The notes below the pieces were generated by a model. The model ran no database searches. It saw nothing but the letters and a program-made list of their open reading frames with translations, and was not told the DNA's origin. Shown here piece by piece: positions 44,793 through 56,447 of a DNA stretch of 64,000 nucleotides. Origin of the DNA: Adineta ricciae (taxonomy: Eukaryota; Rotifera; Eurotatoria; Adinetida; Adinetidae). Location of the stretch: contig CAJNOJ010000097.1 of NCBI GenBank assembly GCA_905250025.1, positions 248,001 to 312,000 on the forward strand, written 5' to 3'. Position 1 is the first letter of the stretch; every line of letters starts with the position of its first letter. The translations under genes were made by a program, and so were the position numbers.

Positions 44793-47082
44793 TGTTGCTA
44801 GCGGAAATGAAATACAATCGTCTACACGCTGTGGAAGTAAACAATTGTGGTTTCTGTATACATATGTGTTGTTATTGTAGAAAAATATCGAATCGGTTAG
44901 GAAAATGCCAGTATATCATTGTTTATCTTGTCAACTTCAATGTCATCGTCGTGATATTCAGACATTAATGGTAATATATACGAAACGGGAAAGCGTCGAA
45001 GAAAGTTTTTTTTTTCTTCTTTCATAGAACGATCGTTCTTCATCAATCTACTGAAAGAACTCTTGAAAAAGAACGTCTTCACATCTCATGCTCGAGAGGA
45101 AGAGACGTTGTTAATGATAGGAGGAATTAAAGATTTGTTTTTCTTATGTTGTCTCCGAACATTAATAAAGATCGTCCTTCTCAAGAGAATCTTGTTATTT
45201 GATCTATTGAAATAAAATATTGAAATGATTTTAGTTATTCTTTGATGATCAATACATATGTGATGTTTGTGCATGAGCCTTGAATCGGCACAACGACGAC
45301 GACGACGACGAGAATGAAAGCGTTAGGTACTTGTAATGTGATGCAATAATGAAAGGCTGAGTATGAGTGAGCGAGAAGAGAGGGAGAGAGAGAAGGAAAA
45401 TGTTCGAACTCACCGCATTCGAGCAATTTTTCGGCAGCATCAATGAATTGTCCTTCTTCTAATTTATTTTCTGTCTGTTGCTCAGTCGAATCTTAACAAC
45501 GGTAAACATAACGTCGTTTGTATTTTGAAATTCATATTGAAAAACAGATCAGCACTCAGATTCTTCGCGGTAAGTGTACGATTCTTTTCTTCTCTTCTGT
45601 TTGCATGAACTGAAGGCAAAAAGAAATTGTTTATCGAACTGAAATTGAACGTACGCATCAATGGTATGTTATTGAGAAGAAGAAATATTCAGGTCAGTTG
45701 CGTCCGGTTATGTAACCAATCAATATGTACAATAAAACAAAAGCGAGACAAACCTTTCACTTCGATTTCGTGTTACACGCGAACAATGAAATGTTGATCA
45801 AATTAGACGAGAGATATTCTCATACAGAAAAGAATAATCAATCATAATTGAGATTCGAGCAATTAGGTAAATCGAAGTATTGACTAATTGCCGTCAGTCT
45901 CCTGTTCGTATTAGTTTCGCCTGTTGCATGATATGGATGAGAGAGGAGGGGGGGGGGGGGGGGAGAGAAGCTTTTTCTTTTCCTTCCGAATCTGACAGTA
46001 AATAATTATTGTGTTTCGACAAGTAATTGATATGCTAAGTGAATAGAAATCTCGTCGTATTGACAAGTCATTGTTGTTTGTCTTAGTAACGACAACAACG
46101 ATATTATTTTTCATTCATCAAATTCGTATTAGAAATTAGACATTCAATCAGCTTAATAAGAGAAAAGAAAGACAGAATGGAGTATATCAGTATATTTGTT
46201 TTTTTTCTCCGAGGAGTTCGCACTATCGATATTATTAATGAGAAAAGAATGTAATGCTAACAGAGAGTTAGAAACGTCGTACAAAAGGACGAGAATCAGT
46301 GGTTGATAAAACAATCATCATCCTCAGGAGAAGATCGTCGACGAGTCGATCGAGTACAAATATGTTTGTCTAAATAGTTGATAACGAGATTTTATTCTGT
46401 ACAGCCTGCTGCGAGTTGACAATCTTCTAACGATGTATTGGCATCGTGGGATCGATCGATAACAGATCTGTTATGTTTGATTAAATATCATCGTTATTAT
46501 TTTTACACAACTCATGACAACTGAGATTCCTCTCGTCCTCGATCATGTTACACATGTGTGTATTACATTGACATCTAAATTCGTGGATAAGTCTAATCGA
46601 TGCATGTAGAAATGGTCTAGCCCTTCATTCTATATACTTGCTCGACAAGTACACATCGATCGTCCTAATTATCTGCCTATGTATGTGTGTATGTAAACTT
46701 GTCTACTCATGGCTTACAATCTCAGTGTCATCTAATGTCTATCGTTTTGATTCTGTAGGTTCAAAAAAAAAGAACGAAGTATAATATCAGTTTGTGAAGG
46801 CAAAAGGGAGGAAGAGAATGAGACGCGTAAGTAATAATCACTGGAGCGTTCGATTGATGCATCCGATGTATCGGCGATACTTACAGAAGAGAGAATACTT
46901 TGCTCATTATTCTGTCTATGACCCTCAGCTTTTTCCACAAGCTGGAGGAAAAAAAAGAAGAAAGAATAATGCGAACTGCGTGTAAGCAACTATAGTTTCA
47001 CATACAGACGTGCATCTTTCCACGCATTCATTCTATTGAAAGACGATTTCATCTCGATCATCTCCGTTTTCATCCATTTAGT
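44793..47082. other. Large intergenic region upstream of MATH-BTB gene
   Basis: About 2.3 kb without a supported coding gene. It contains GA-rich low-complexity stretches (45370-45400), a run of 16 G at 45948-45963, and several donor-like GTAAGT sites (for example after 46827). An acceptor-like TTTAG ends at 47081, so 5' UTR exons of the next gene may lie here. No RNA gene recognised. Confidence 0.45.
45948..45963 (+). repeat. Poly-G run (G16)
   Basis: Sixteen consecutive G residues flanked by GA-rich sequence, in otherwise AT-rich DNA. Confidence 0.9.
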
Positions 47083-48300
47083 ATGTACAATTCGGTCTTA
47101 AAATCTTCTTCGAACATTTCTTTGGTTTCCGATGAATCCATGTCACCTGGAACAACAAATGCCAGTCTGATACCAGCTATGCGGAATGATTATAGTCTCG
47201 ATAGTGTCTGTTGTACAAAACGAACGTTGCATACATTTTCACATATGTGGATTGTGGAGAATTTCTCATCATATTTGGAAGATCCGGAACCAATTATCTG
47301 CCTATCATCATCACCATTTAGTCCGTTAACAGGCTGTAGCGTCTCGACACAATGGCGTTTAGTTTGTTATCCAAAAGGCAATTATGGTGCATCGTCGAAT
47401 TATATGTCAATCTTTCTTGAATATATCAAAGGTGAACGTGACATCAAAGCCAAGGCTGAGTATTCATTGGTTAATCGCAAATGTGAATTGACCGAGATGC
47501 GCAAAGATGCTCAGTTTTCAATTTACAAATGTGGAAATTCTCGTGGGTTTATCAATTATGTCAAATTCGATACATTAACGTTAGTCGAGAATGAAACACT
47601 CGATGATGATAAGTTAAAAATCTATGTACGAATCACCATCATGGATGATGCGATCACCGAAGAAACGAAATATCAAGAATTTGACGACGGTGACAGTTTC
47701 AATTATGCCACACGTGGCTTTGAAAGTCTGGTCAAAGATTTCGCTCAGCTTTTACTTCAATCAACAGCAAAGATGAGTGATATTACTATTAAGGTTAGCG
47801 TGCCATTTTCGGATGCCACGGATGAGCCTATCGAATCACCGGTTATCTTCCATGCACATAAATTAATACTTGCTGCTCGTTCACCCGTGTTCGCAGCCAT
47901 GTTTTCTAATCGTACTTTAGAAAACACGACCAATGTCATCGAAATCAATGATTTACATCCGAATACTATTCAATCGATGCTCGAATACATTTACACAGGC
48001 AAAGTAACTGACATAAAGAAGTCCACCGTTGAGTTGTATCGCTGCGCGGATAAGTATCAATTAGAAGATTTACGTTTACAAGCTGAGATGGCTCTGATGA
48101 ATTCGTTGTCCATCGATACAAGTGCAGAAATCTTGCTACTTGCTGATCAACATCATTCGGAAGATTTGAAATCACGTGTTATTCAATTTATCGTCAGCGG
48201 AAATCTCAAGGCTATAACCCAAACAGATGGCTGGCATCGATATGTTGCTTGCACTCCTGATCTAGTTACTGAAGTGATTCAAGCAACCGCAGTTGAATAA
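47083..48300 (+). CDS. MATH-BTB (SPOP/roadkill-like) protein
   Basis: Uninterrupted frame of 405 residues. A MATH domain (about 52-205) begins HMWIVENFSSY and includes WRLVCYPKG and YMSIFLEY. A BTB domain (about 225-340) has HAHKLILAARSPVFAAMF, then DLHPNTIQSMLEYIYTGK and ADKYQLEDLRLQAE. A short BACK-like helical end follows. This is the layout of SPOP, a substrate adaptor for Cullin-3 ubiquitin ligases in which MATH binds substrate degrons and BTB binds CUL3. An AG sits one base before the ATG after a pyrimidine stretch, so the first exon may follow a 5' UTR intron or a spliced leader. Confidence 0.92.
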   Translation: MYNSVLKSSSNISLVSDESMSPGTTNASLIPAMRNDYSLDSVCCTKRTLHTFSHMWIVENFSSYLEDPEPIICLSSSPFSPLTGCSVSTQWRLVCYPKGNYGASSNYMSIFLEYIKGERDIKAKAEYSLVNRKCELTEMRKDAQFSIYKCGNSRGFINYVKFDTLTLVENETLDDDKLKIYVRITIMDDAITEETKYQEFDDGDSFNYATRGFESLVKDFAQLLLQSTAKMSDITIKVSVPFSDATDEPIESPVIFHAHKLILAARSPVFAAMFSNRTLENTTNVIEINDLHPNTIQSMLEYIYTGKVTDIKKSTVELYRCADKYQLEDLRLQAEMALMNSLSIDTSAEILLLADQHHSEDLKSRVIQFIVSGNLKAITQTDGWHRYVACTPDLVTEVIQATAVE

Positions 48301-48613
48301 AGGATGACTCGAGGACGATTTCCTTTCCTTGAGAACGCCTAGTCACCTTATCCTCAGACGATCGATGTGTAGAGATTTCGTTCTCTTTTCTTTTTTGTAT
48401 TGAAAATTTTCTGTTTTTTTATTTTGTTTCTCCTTCACTTTTAATGATTTGAACAGATGTCGAGAGAAATGAAGCGATAAAGGACTTTTTTTTGTTTGTC
48501 ATTTCTTGTATTAATGATGACCCTGTAAGAAGGTGACTAGCATGTTAATCGAACTTCACACTAACATGGTTGAATAAATAAGAAAAAGTACAAGAAATAT
48601 CTGTTCGAGATAT
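48301..48613. other. Convergent 3' spacer
   Basis: About 310 bp between the MATH-BTB and CCDC149 stop codons. T-rich, with an AATAAA-like motif near 48574. No gene. Confidence 0.4.
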
Positions 48614-50736
48614 TCAACAAGCCAGATTGGTTATAGTTGTAGAATTCGAAGATTGTCGAGATTTTTTCAGAAGATCCTCGGTGTCATCTGTATTGGAATG
48701 ATGAAAATCAAAATCTAATGAAAGGAACAGGTAGATTGACAGTGTATGTCGGGTGTTGATGATTTACCTGACGTGGACGATGGAATCAGATCTCTATCTT
48801 TCAGAAAAGCGAGTGATGAAGTCAATGGAGGAGATTGTAATGGATCATCCATATCGAGATCAGCACCTTCGGATCGATTTTTCGTTTCCGTTGATTGATG
48901 ATATTCGAATGTACTCTTCGTGGATGTTGTGGCGTGTTTTAAAGTTTGAAGCTTCGAAGATGCATCAGTTAATAAAGATGATGGAAAACTAAAGACTTGA
49001 TTGGAAGACAATTGTTGAGAATTATCAGTATTATTGACAAATTGAGACATGTTATCGTCTGGACTCGGCGTTCGATCAAGTAGATCAATAAGTGAACCGG
49101 TTTGTCCTAAATTGAAACATGAACAAACTTTATGAATTCCATTATTTTTTCAGAGTTACCAGAACTTGAAGTAACTTTACATTGAACAAGGCGTTTTTCT
49201 AGTTCGGCTACCCGATTAGCCAAAATTCTATACAATGACAAAAATAGTCGATGTTTGTTTATCGTTCTTCATTTACTTGTTGATCTTTCTCTGATGAACA
49301 ATGGTGACATTTTTATCTTTGAGATTTTCGAACAGCGCTTCAGCAATGGCACGCAAATCATTCTCATTCTCAGGTGTATTCGGGAGCATATAACTTTGAT
49401 TAATCAAACTTCGCACTAAACAACAAATACATCATCAGTTACATTCAAATTTACTCTACCTTGTTTATAAGTTAACACACTTCCGCCGGATGATGATTGT
49501 AATCGTTCTGATTGATGAGTTTGAAGTAATTCCTGATTTAGATTGATGTTGAAAGGAAAAGAATCATTGACATAATCTTTACTTTATACTTCAGAGCATT
49601 AGAGATAGCGAGATCTTTCTCTCGAGTGACTTCATTCAATTTTTCCTTGAGATACCTGAATCGATAAATGAGAGTGAAATGGTCGATTCGACTTGGTGCG
49701 ATTTCTTACCGATTTTCAGACAAAACAAGTTCAACATCAACAAATGAATTTTCGCTCTTCGTCAACATTTTATTCAGTTTAGTCGACTTATCTTTGAATG
49801 AATCACGTTCGATTTCAAGTTCATCCTTTTGGCAAACGAGTGATTTGATGTCATTCTCGAGATGAAGAATCTATGGATTCAATGCGATGACAAATTTCGA
49901 AACAAATCAATCAGCAACAAACTCGTTCATTCGCTTGTTCCAAACATTCCAGTAAATCAGTTTGACTTTCATTCTCTCCTTGATGATCATCGTTCCAAGT
50001 GCGATAACGTTTTTGACGAAAAATCTAAATAGAAACTTAGTTTTTTCTCGAGAATCCGAATTCATACCGATAGGTCGCCTTTGACATCATCAAGTTCGTG
50101 AGTAAGTTCATCGACTTTGGCTTGTAATACTTCTTTTTCATCTTGAACAGTTTTTAGAGCTGTTTTCAGTAGATGAACTGTCGACTAGATCGATAAAATA
50201 ATCGTTGATAAGAAAGGAAAACTAAACAAGGGATTAGTAAACATGAAAAACATGCATCTATCGTGCTTCGTAAACCTAAACAAACCTCCTTGTCTTTCAA
50301 TGAATTAGGATCTGTCTGAATATGTTAGGAGAAATAGGAAACTTTGATTTGAAGAATTAAATCATGAAACTTACATCATTTGGATGTTCGTAAAGAGTTT
50401 GAGACGAATACCTCGCACTAAGAGGTTCATTCTAAAAACTTCTCTTTCGACTCAGAAGTGCAGCTTGTGAAAAAATTTACTTTTTTCGTTGCTTGCTTTT
50501 TCAATTGAACGCATTTTTCTTGTAGACTATCAGCAAGCGATTTAAACTGATTTCGTTCATATTTTAACGCGTCTAGTTCATTGATCAATATCGAGAATGC
50601 TTTTGATTTACTTTCCAATCTCTTTTGCAACACTTGGATCTAAATTCGAACACACGATGTCAGTTCATTGTGGGCAAATGACAATCTAATATACTTCATT
50701 GTTCAATGAATCAATCTGTTGTTGATTATCAATCAT
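48614..50736 (-). CDS. CCDC149: CCDC149-like coiled-coil protein
   Basis: Thirteen exons (50736-50695, 50639-50481, 50431-50375, 50315-50286, 50184-50068, 50024-49923, 49870-49710, 49655-49583, 49532-49460, 49415-49277, 49227-49160, 49106-48768, 48714-48614) give 486 residues, all in frame. Coiled coil dominates the first 320. The block NVTIVHQRKINK followed by ILANRVAELEKRL, preceded by LPNTPENENDLRAIAEAL, is the diagnostic CCDC149 segment. Other matches are ELTHELDDVKGDL and the VDVELVLSENRYLKEKL region. The C-terminal third is Ser/Thr-rich and disordered. The function of this conserved animal family is poorly known. The start is the second ATG after a strong acceptor at 50749-50747; an overlapping two-codon frame (ATG ATA TGA) precedes it. 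Confidence 0.85.
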
Positions 50737-50746
50737 ATCATTTATA

Positions 50747-50760
50747 CTGAAAAATAAGAA
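50747..50760 (-). promoter_or_regulatory. Candidate trans-splice acceptor before CCDC149
   Basis: On the minus strand a T-rich tract ends in CAG 10 bp before the chosen ATG, within 140 bp of the upstream torsin stop codon. Confidence 0.45.
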
Positions 50761-50876
50761 ACCGACATTTAAGCATCGAAGAAATAAACGGCGAACATCG
50801 GGCGAAAGCTTAGTAACAAAAGACGAAGAAAAATTCACCGAAAATAGAAACTACAAAAGACAATTTGTTCACGAGT

Positions 50877-52108
50877 CTAAATCTCCGTTTTGGGTTTCGG
50901 CCGTTTCACTCGATTTCGTTCCAGAACAAAATCTAGCTTTTGCTGAACTTTTTTACACCCTGAGGCAGAGTAAAGTAACGTTGGTTGAGAGAATTCGATT
51001 AAATCCAATACATCATTGATAATGTCTTTATCCGACTTGCGGTATTCGTAATCGTCCTTTTCACGTGCGGAATCAAGTCCACGTTGAATGCAAGTATAAA
51101 CGTGCGAACGTTCCAACGGTAAGAATGGTATAAAAAAAGCGACTAGATGACGATTGATCAGCGAGGCATGCCACAGTCCACCTGAAAACAATTAGAAGTA
51201 TGGAAATTTTCATGGTTGACTCGAAAAAAACCTGATTCAGAAAATGCAGCATTGGCCAGTGCTCGCTGCAACTGTGTGATGTTGTAATTCTCGCGTGGAA
51301 TAGAGGCAAAATAATTGTCCTGAGCAATACGGTTTATCTCCATACCACCGGTATTACTAAGAAACAACAATATAAATCTGATCCAAGGAGGACTCGGATA
51401 CATTACCTTAAAAATATAAAGATTGTCTTGCGAAAATCGGTCGGTTGTGCGTAGTTCGGGGTATGAAAATCGATGTATGCCAAAATGACTTCTAATAACT
51501 GCGCCGGCATCTTGTCGACCTCATCAAAAATGAACGTTGCCTGAGCACAGGCTTTCGTTGCTTTTTCAATATCGTGCTTAAGCCGATCCTACCCAACAAA
51601 GAGAGACATGAATATCTGTAACTACTCGTATGGTTCGGGCATACTTTGTACTCTTGAAGATGTGCTTCATCATGATGCATGAAATCACGTGATGCAACAT
51701 ACAGTCGAGCATATTTTGTCTTATAACCTTCTCTATACAAACTTTCAACAATATGTTTCGCAACGAAATTTTTTCCTAAATAGAAAAATAGATTCGGTCT
51801 ATCAATCTAGCTTTATTCTTGATGAGACAGTTACCTGTGCCAGTACTTCCATGTAATGATAATACCAATGCTTTCGACGGCTGTTTAGAGTTGATATGTG
51901 CTTTGATCGATGTAATTAAAAGTTCATGTGCGAGTGGTTGACCCATTAATTGCTCTTTCAATCGTAGATCAAGTGCTTTAAGAAAAGAAATGAATAGATG
52001 TCGAACAGATTTGTACGATCAGTCACCTGTGATATTATTTGGCACCCAATATTTCGAACAACACTCAAAGAAACAAAAGGCATGAAAGAACTGAAGTACA
52101 TCCACCAT
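50877..52108 (-). CDS. TOR1A: Torsin family AAA+ ATPase
   Basis: Six exons (52108-52027, 51975-51835, 51775-51645, 51588-51407, 51356-51232, 51181-50877) encode 321 residues. The order matches torsins: a hydrophobic N-terminus (FHAFCFFECC, like the FAECC of torsin-1), LRLKEQLMGQPLAHELL, Walker A GSTGTGKNFV, DFMHHDEAHLQEYKDRLK, Walker B ATFIFDEVDKM, sensor SNTGG, and FIPFLPLERSHV. Torsin Walker A typically has Asn after GK, as here. Torsins act in the ER and nuclear-envelope lumen and need LAP1/LULL1 cofactors. A full cleavable signal peptide is not visible, so a further upstream exon may exist. The last exon keeps the ASGCKK cysteine region. Confidence 0.92.
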
Positions 52109-52260
52109 ACTCTATTTTGTTATAGATCTTAAATAAAAGACAGACATTGAAGATTAGTTTTTCTTCGGAAAATAAAACAAAACAGCACTATTTATCAAAA
52201 TGTCGCGTGTCTATTAGGAAACAAAAAAGAGAAACAAACATGAAAGAACACAAATATGAA

Positions 52261-54107
52261 TCACTGGCGAGAAGAATTGATAAGATCACGTTCATCATTA
52301 TTTGCATCCATGAGAAATTGTCGCAAACAACCAACTGCGCTAAAGTAACCCTAAACGACCACCAAATTCATTAGAATTACTCAAACCAATTTTTTCTTCA
52401 TACTTCATGCTCAAGAAATATTGCTTTTATTTCACCACCCGACCAATAATCCATAGCATAAGCTAAGATTCTCATGGATAAATCATTGACACGTAAAAAG
52501 CTACCACTAAATAATACTCGATGAACATTCTAAATCAAAGAAGTCTTGTTTAAATAAACTAAAGAACATTCAATGAATTTACCTCAGTACGAGCACACAT
52601 CATTGAAATGGAACCAATATTATTGAGAACAGTGACTAAAGTAGCACGAGCTAAGTCGGCTTTGGATGCTTGGTCACGCTTGTCCGATTGATTCATATGT
52701 CCAAAGCTAGATATAATAAAGTCTCTTATATTTCTATTCATAATCACAGCGAATGATTCTTTACGTCTCACGGTATCATGAAAATGTCAAATAAATGTCA
52801 GTCGTCTACAGTCAAACTAAATAATCATTCAGCTTATCTATTGAGACTTGTAGCAATAAGCATTTATTATACGTTATTAATAAGCTCGCAAGTATACTTC
52901 CATAGCTAGCTGATCATTTCTCTGTTTAGCAGTGACTTGCCTACATTCGACAGGTATTTGCTTGCAGAGCTCACCAATACTAGACAGATTTCAATAGGTA
53001 ACAAGACAAACTTCGGCAAATCCTTATATCTTTTCACATGTACAATTATATTCAATTTACCTGCTCGCTACAATATGGCCAGGCAAACCAAATCTTTCGT
53101 AATCACCACCGTAGATATCTTTAACCAATTTATCCACCTAGACAAAATTCATTGGTGTACAATTTTTCTCTCCACATTCAATTTTACCTTTGTACTGTCC
53201 CCTTCCGAAGCTAATTGAATTGCTTCATCATAACTAGAACATCCTGTTAACAAACAGCATAGACCGAGAAAAGTACCTCCGCCAATACTAAAAGAAATTC
53301 GATCTCTATTGATAGATACTCGCTAAATGCGTACCTCGTGCCAGTGATACGTCGATAACTACTTTCTGATTCTACGTATAAAATGCTAATTCCACTTCCA
53401 ATATTGACTAGAAGAAATGGATGATTGATATCGAAGGTAAATGGATGTTTGTTTGGATTTGCATCATTCTGTGGTTCTTCATAGTAAAAACATTCTTTAG
53501 AATTCAATTTAGTTATATAACATAAGCCATTCATCAACGTATCGAGTTCGTCGCATTTACACCAACTAATTTTTAGTTTCTACATGAGAAAAAAAAACAC
53601 AAGAGATTGTTTTGTTCAAAATACCAAACAAATATTTACTTCAACGATATCTTTCTCAAACTTATAAGCGCCACCTCCTGTTGCAAAGATTTTGAATGTT
53701 AACATGTGTAAATTCCTCATTACACATGCATCAATAAAAGTCATCATCTTCGATGTTGGAAAGCGTATGAAATGGAGATTTCCTCGTCGGCTACCTAATT
53801 CAATATTTTTCAATTCCAATGCATCATCACGTACGCCATCTTGCCCGTAGGCACGATTAGATGTTAAATAACGCCGAATGTTGACCAAAATTTCACCTTC
53901 ATTTCGAATTTCTTCAGCTGTTAAATCTAGTGGCTCAAAATAGACCAGCTTAACAAGTGTTCCGCCAATATCAATACCAAACCAAGGAAAAACTATGATA
54001 GAAAACGAAGTTTTCCATGATTACGACTCGGTTATATTTCATTTACCTGGAATCACTGTCTCTTCACGACCAGATATCGCAGACGATGCCACCGTATTGC
54101 TCGCCAT
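52261..54107 (-). CDS. PANK: Pantothenate kinase
   Basis: Eight exons (54107-54047, 53992-53640, 53579-53335, 53287-53188, 53137-53061, 52706-52583, 52529-52404, 52350-52261) encode 391 residues, similar to the eukaryotic PANK catalytic core. Motifs: [73 protein letters not shown], and [14 protein letters not shown] phosphorylates vitamin B5 in the first, rate-limiting step of CoA synthesis and is feedback-regulated by acyl-CoA. The frame continues upstream of the chosen ATG through Ser-rich codons to a strong acceptor near 54158. The fifth intron, 52707-53060, is 354 bp, the longest in this gene by far. Confidence 0.95.
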
Positions 54108-54582
54108 TCTTATTAGAGAAACTCTCGTAGATTTGGAATGTCCAGTATTGCTTGAACTAGAAGAAAAAAACTTTAATAAAATTGAATAGTAGTTCTTCAG
54201 ATCTCATCTGTCATATTTCAGTAAAGAGGCTCGATTTTAAGGCAGGTCTACACGAATGACAAGGCATCGAACTATCTGTGAAAATATACCGGCTGACACA
54301 TCGATGATTCGTTCCTACGATAAGAATATCGTATGTTCCTTTAAATAAAAGAACGGTACTATTTGTCTTTAATATTTGAATTCGAAGCAAAAAACGCAAA
54401 TGCACCTTTTGTTATCCATTTCAACTCCACATGATCAGATCCAACCGCTCATCTGTCGAACAGCATCTGAAATAAGAGTGGAGATAGAGAGTACGTCTTT
54501 TTTCACGTGCTTTTTTCAATATTCAATGTATTAATAGAACAAAATATAATAGAACAACATTATTATCTGACATAATTATCTT
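54108..54582. other. Spacer between PANK and POLE3
   Basis: About 475 bp. On the minus strand a T-rich tract ends in CTAG at 54157-54160, 49 bp before the PANK ATG, a candidate spliced-leader acceptor. The remainder shows no gene. Confidence 0.45.
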
Positions 54583-55147
54583 TTATTCAGTTGCTGCTTC
54601 AGCATTTTCAATTTCATCTTCCTCCTCTTCTTCATTATCATTGTTTTCTGTTGATGCTTCTGCTTGATTCTGCTTTTTGTTAGCTGTTTCTTCCTTCTTC
54701 TTGCGTATTTGTTCTTGATAATCTAAATCGAAACTTGATTTAAACTAATTAAATCACAATTGTATGTTGCCTTTCAATGCTTCTTGTAATGGTTCCACAA
54801 GCATCTCAAACTGATTAGATTGGAGAGATTTGAAAATATCTTGAACTGTCACAGTCTTGCGCTTTGCATTTGCAGCATATTGATTGGCACTAAGCAGACA
54901 AAAATATTGTTATTGTCTTACGTTAGAAGAATTCAATACCACCTACGTTGTACTGATGTATAGAATAAATGTCAATGCCGCACGTGACATAGCTAGTCGT
55001 GCTTCTTTAGAAATTGTTGGCGAATCTTCCAACTGAAATGGAATGAAGTTTATTGTTTACATTGTGAGATGTTATACTTACAGCTTCATTCATCAATCGG
55101 GTGATAACTGCGTTTGGAAATGATAAGTCATCGATTTCATCTGACAT
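54583..55147 (-). CDS. POLE3: DNA polymerase epsilon subunit 3 / CHRAC17-like histone-fold protein
   Basis: Four exons (55147-55082, 55032-54947, 54889-54771, 54722-54583) encode 136 residues. The histone fold is clear: DLSFPNAVITRLMNEA, ISKEARLAMSRAALTFILY, NAKRKTVTVQDIFKSL, and FEMLVEPLQEAL. It is followed by a Lys-rich and then Glu-rich tail (NNDNEEEEEDEIENAE), as in POLE3. With POLE4 it forms an H2A/H2B-like dimer in DNA polymerase epsilon, and with CHRAC15 in the CHRAC remodeller. The third intron uses a GC donor (GCAACA); no GT site restores the frame. A T-rich tract plus TAG lies 6 bp before the ATG, 82 bp after the TRMT10 stop codon. Confidence 0.93.
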
Positions 55148-55153
55148 GATTAT

Positions 55154-55172
55154 CTACGAAAAAAAAAAACGG
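55154..55172 (-). promoter_or_regulatory. Candidate trans-splice acceptor before POLE3
   Basis: On the minus strand a run of T ends in CGTAG 6 bp before the POLE3 ATG. The whole spacer from the TRMT10 stop codon is 82 bp. Confidence 0.55.
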
Positions 55173-55229
55173 AATATTTTTATTAGCATACAGTCGACCT
55201 TATAATTGAGATCGATAAAGAGAAACAGA

Positions 55230-56447
55230 TTAGACAGTTTCGATGTTATTTTTATTATCATTAGAATCTGAAATATATAAAGATCCAAATGTATGACTTT
55301 GCCAATGATTCATTAGCTCACCTTCAATTTTCTTCACGACCCAACCCTTACGTTCAGGTACGTGCTTCTTCAATGTCTCTCCCCAATCCTGTGTTGTCAT
55401 GTACGACTGTAAAATGTCGAACACTAAACGAAAAGAATTGACGTATACTTCCGATGACTCAATCATTTCTACCTTGATTTATCGTTAGAATTTGATTGAA
55501 CGTGCCGCCATCAGCGGAGTGTTCCATATAAGTTTCAATCGGTAGTCTGTAACAAGCAATGTTGATATTTTGACACGTTTGAAACGTCATATTCTACAAA
55601 CGTTAGCACTAGCAGACTAAATTTTACGCAAAATCATTCCTACTTTTCGCACACTTTCATCAACGAGACCACCGATAACGTATACATTTTGTTCGTTCAC
55701 TTCGGTCAATACTTTATCACCATTTGGACTCAAATAAATCAAAGAATCAGACGGATGACATTCATGAATCGGTTTATCACAAAGAATGATCTAGAATATT
55801 ACACACTAGTAGGAAATTGATTAGATGGAAAGAAATGCTACTTTACTTGATAGTTCTCGAAGCCACTATTAACACGACGGCATTCTTGAGCTAGAGGACT
55901 TTCATTGGACCAATTTGTTAAAGTAAGTCGTACAGGCTTAGGAGCTCGACGATTTGAACTGTAGCATCGTCCGATTTGTCGAGCAAGGCTAGCAATTTCC
56001 TAGAGAATGATAAAGTTAGAATTAGAACTAGTTTTCGAACAGTATTTCTCAGCAATGATATCGACTAACCTTACCCGACATAGATTCATTGTATGCACAA
56101 TCGATACATATCACAGGTGTTGTTGTTTCTCGATTAATTTCTGCTAAACGCTCGTTGACGGTTCGTTTGAACAATTTTCCAGTCAATGATACTGCTGAAA
56201 GGAAAAGTTTCATCAGCACAAAAGTATTGGCGGAAGAAACAACATTACTTTCAGTAGCATCCGATGACGGCAGATTGAAAGATGGACGAGATTTCTTCTT
56301 CTTCTTAGGTGCTTGTTTATACTGTTGACGAAGACGCTCGTAACGTAGTCGTTTTTTCGCACTCCGTGGCAATCGCTTTACTTTTGGTACTTCCTCGTTG
56401 GACTCATTTTCATCATCTTGAACAGGAGTAACGTCTTCAGTGGACAT
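55230..56447 (-). CDS. TRMT10A: tRNA (guanine-9-N1) methyltransferase, TRMT10A-like
   Basis: Seven exons (56447-56249, 56194-56070, 55999-55847, 55790-55644, 55593-55473, 55423-55322, 55267-55230) encode 294 residues. A Lys/Arg-rich N-terminus (LPRSAKKRLRYERLRQQ) precedes the SPOUT domain. The domain shows VICIDCAYNESMS, EIASLARQIGRCYSSNRRAP, LTLTNW, IYLSPNGDKVLTEV, YVIGGLVDESVRK and RLPIETYM, then QILTINQVFDIL. The enzyme methylates N1 of guanosine 9 in tRNAs using SAM. The last intron (55268-55321) is 54 bp, divisible by three, so retaining it would keep the frame and add 18 residues. The nuclear TRMT10A/B type is favoured because no mitochondrial leader is seen. Confidence 0.94.

Noticed and set aside
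46794..46985. 63-codon plus frame as first exon of the MATH-BTB gene
   Set aside because: No donor in it joins in frame to the acceptor at 47081, and the sequence is basic low-complexity without motif. It may at most be 5' UTR.
44793..47082. tRNA or other RNA gene in the large intergenic regions
   Set aside because: No convincing cloverleaf or box A/B pattern could be recognised by eye; tRNAscan-SE or Infernal would be needed to decide.
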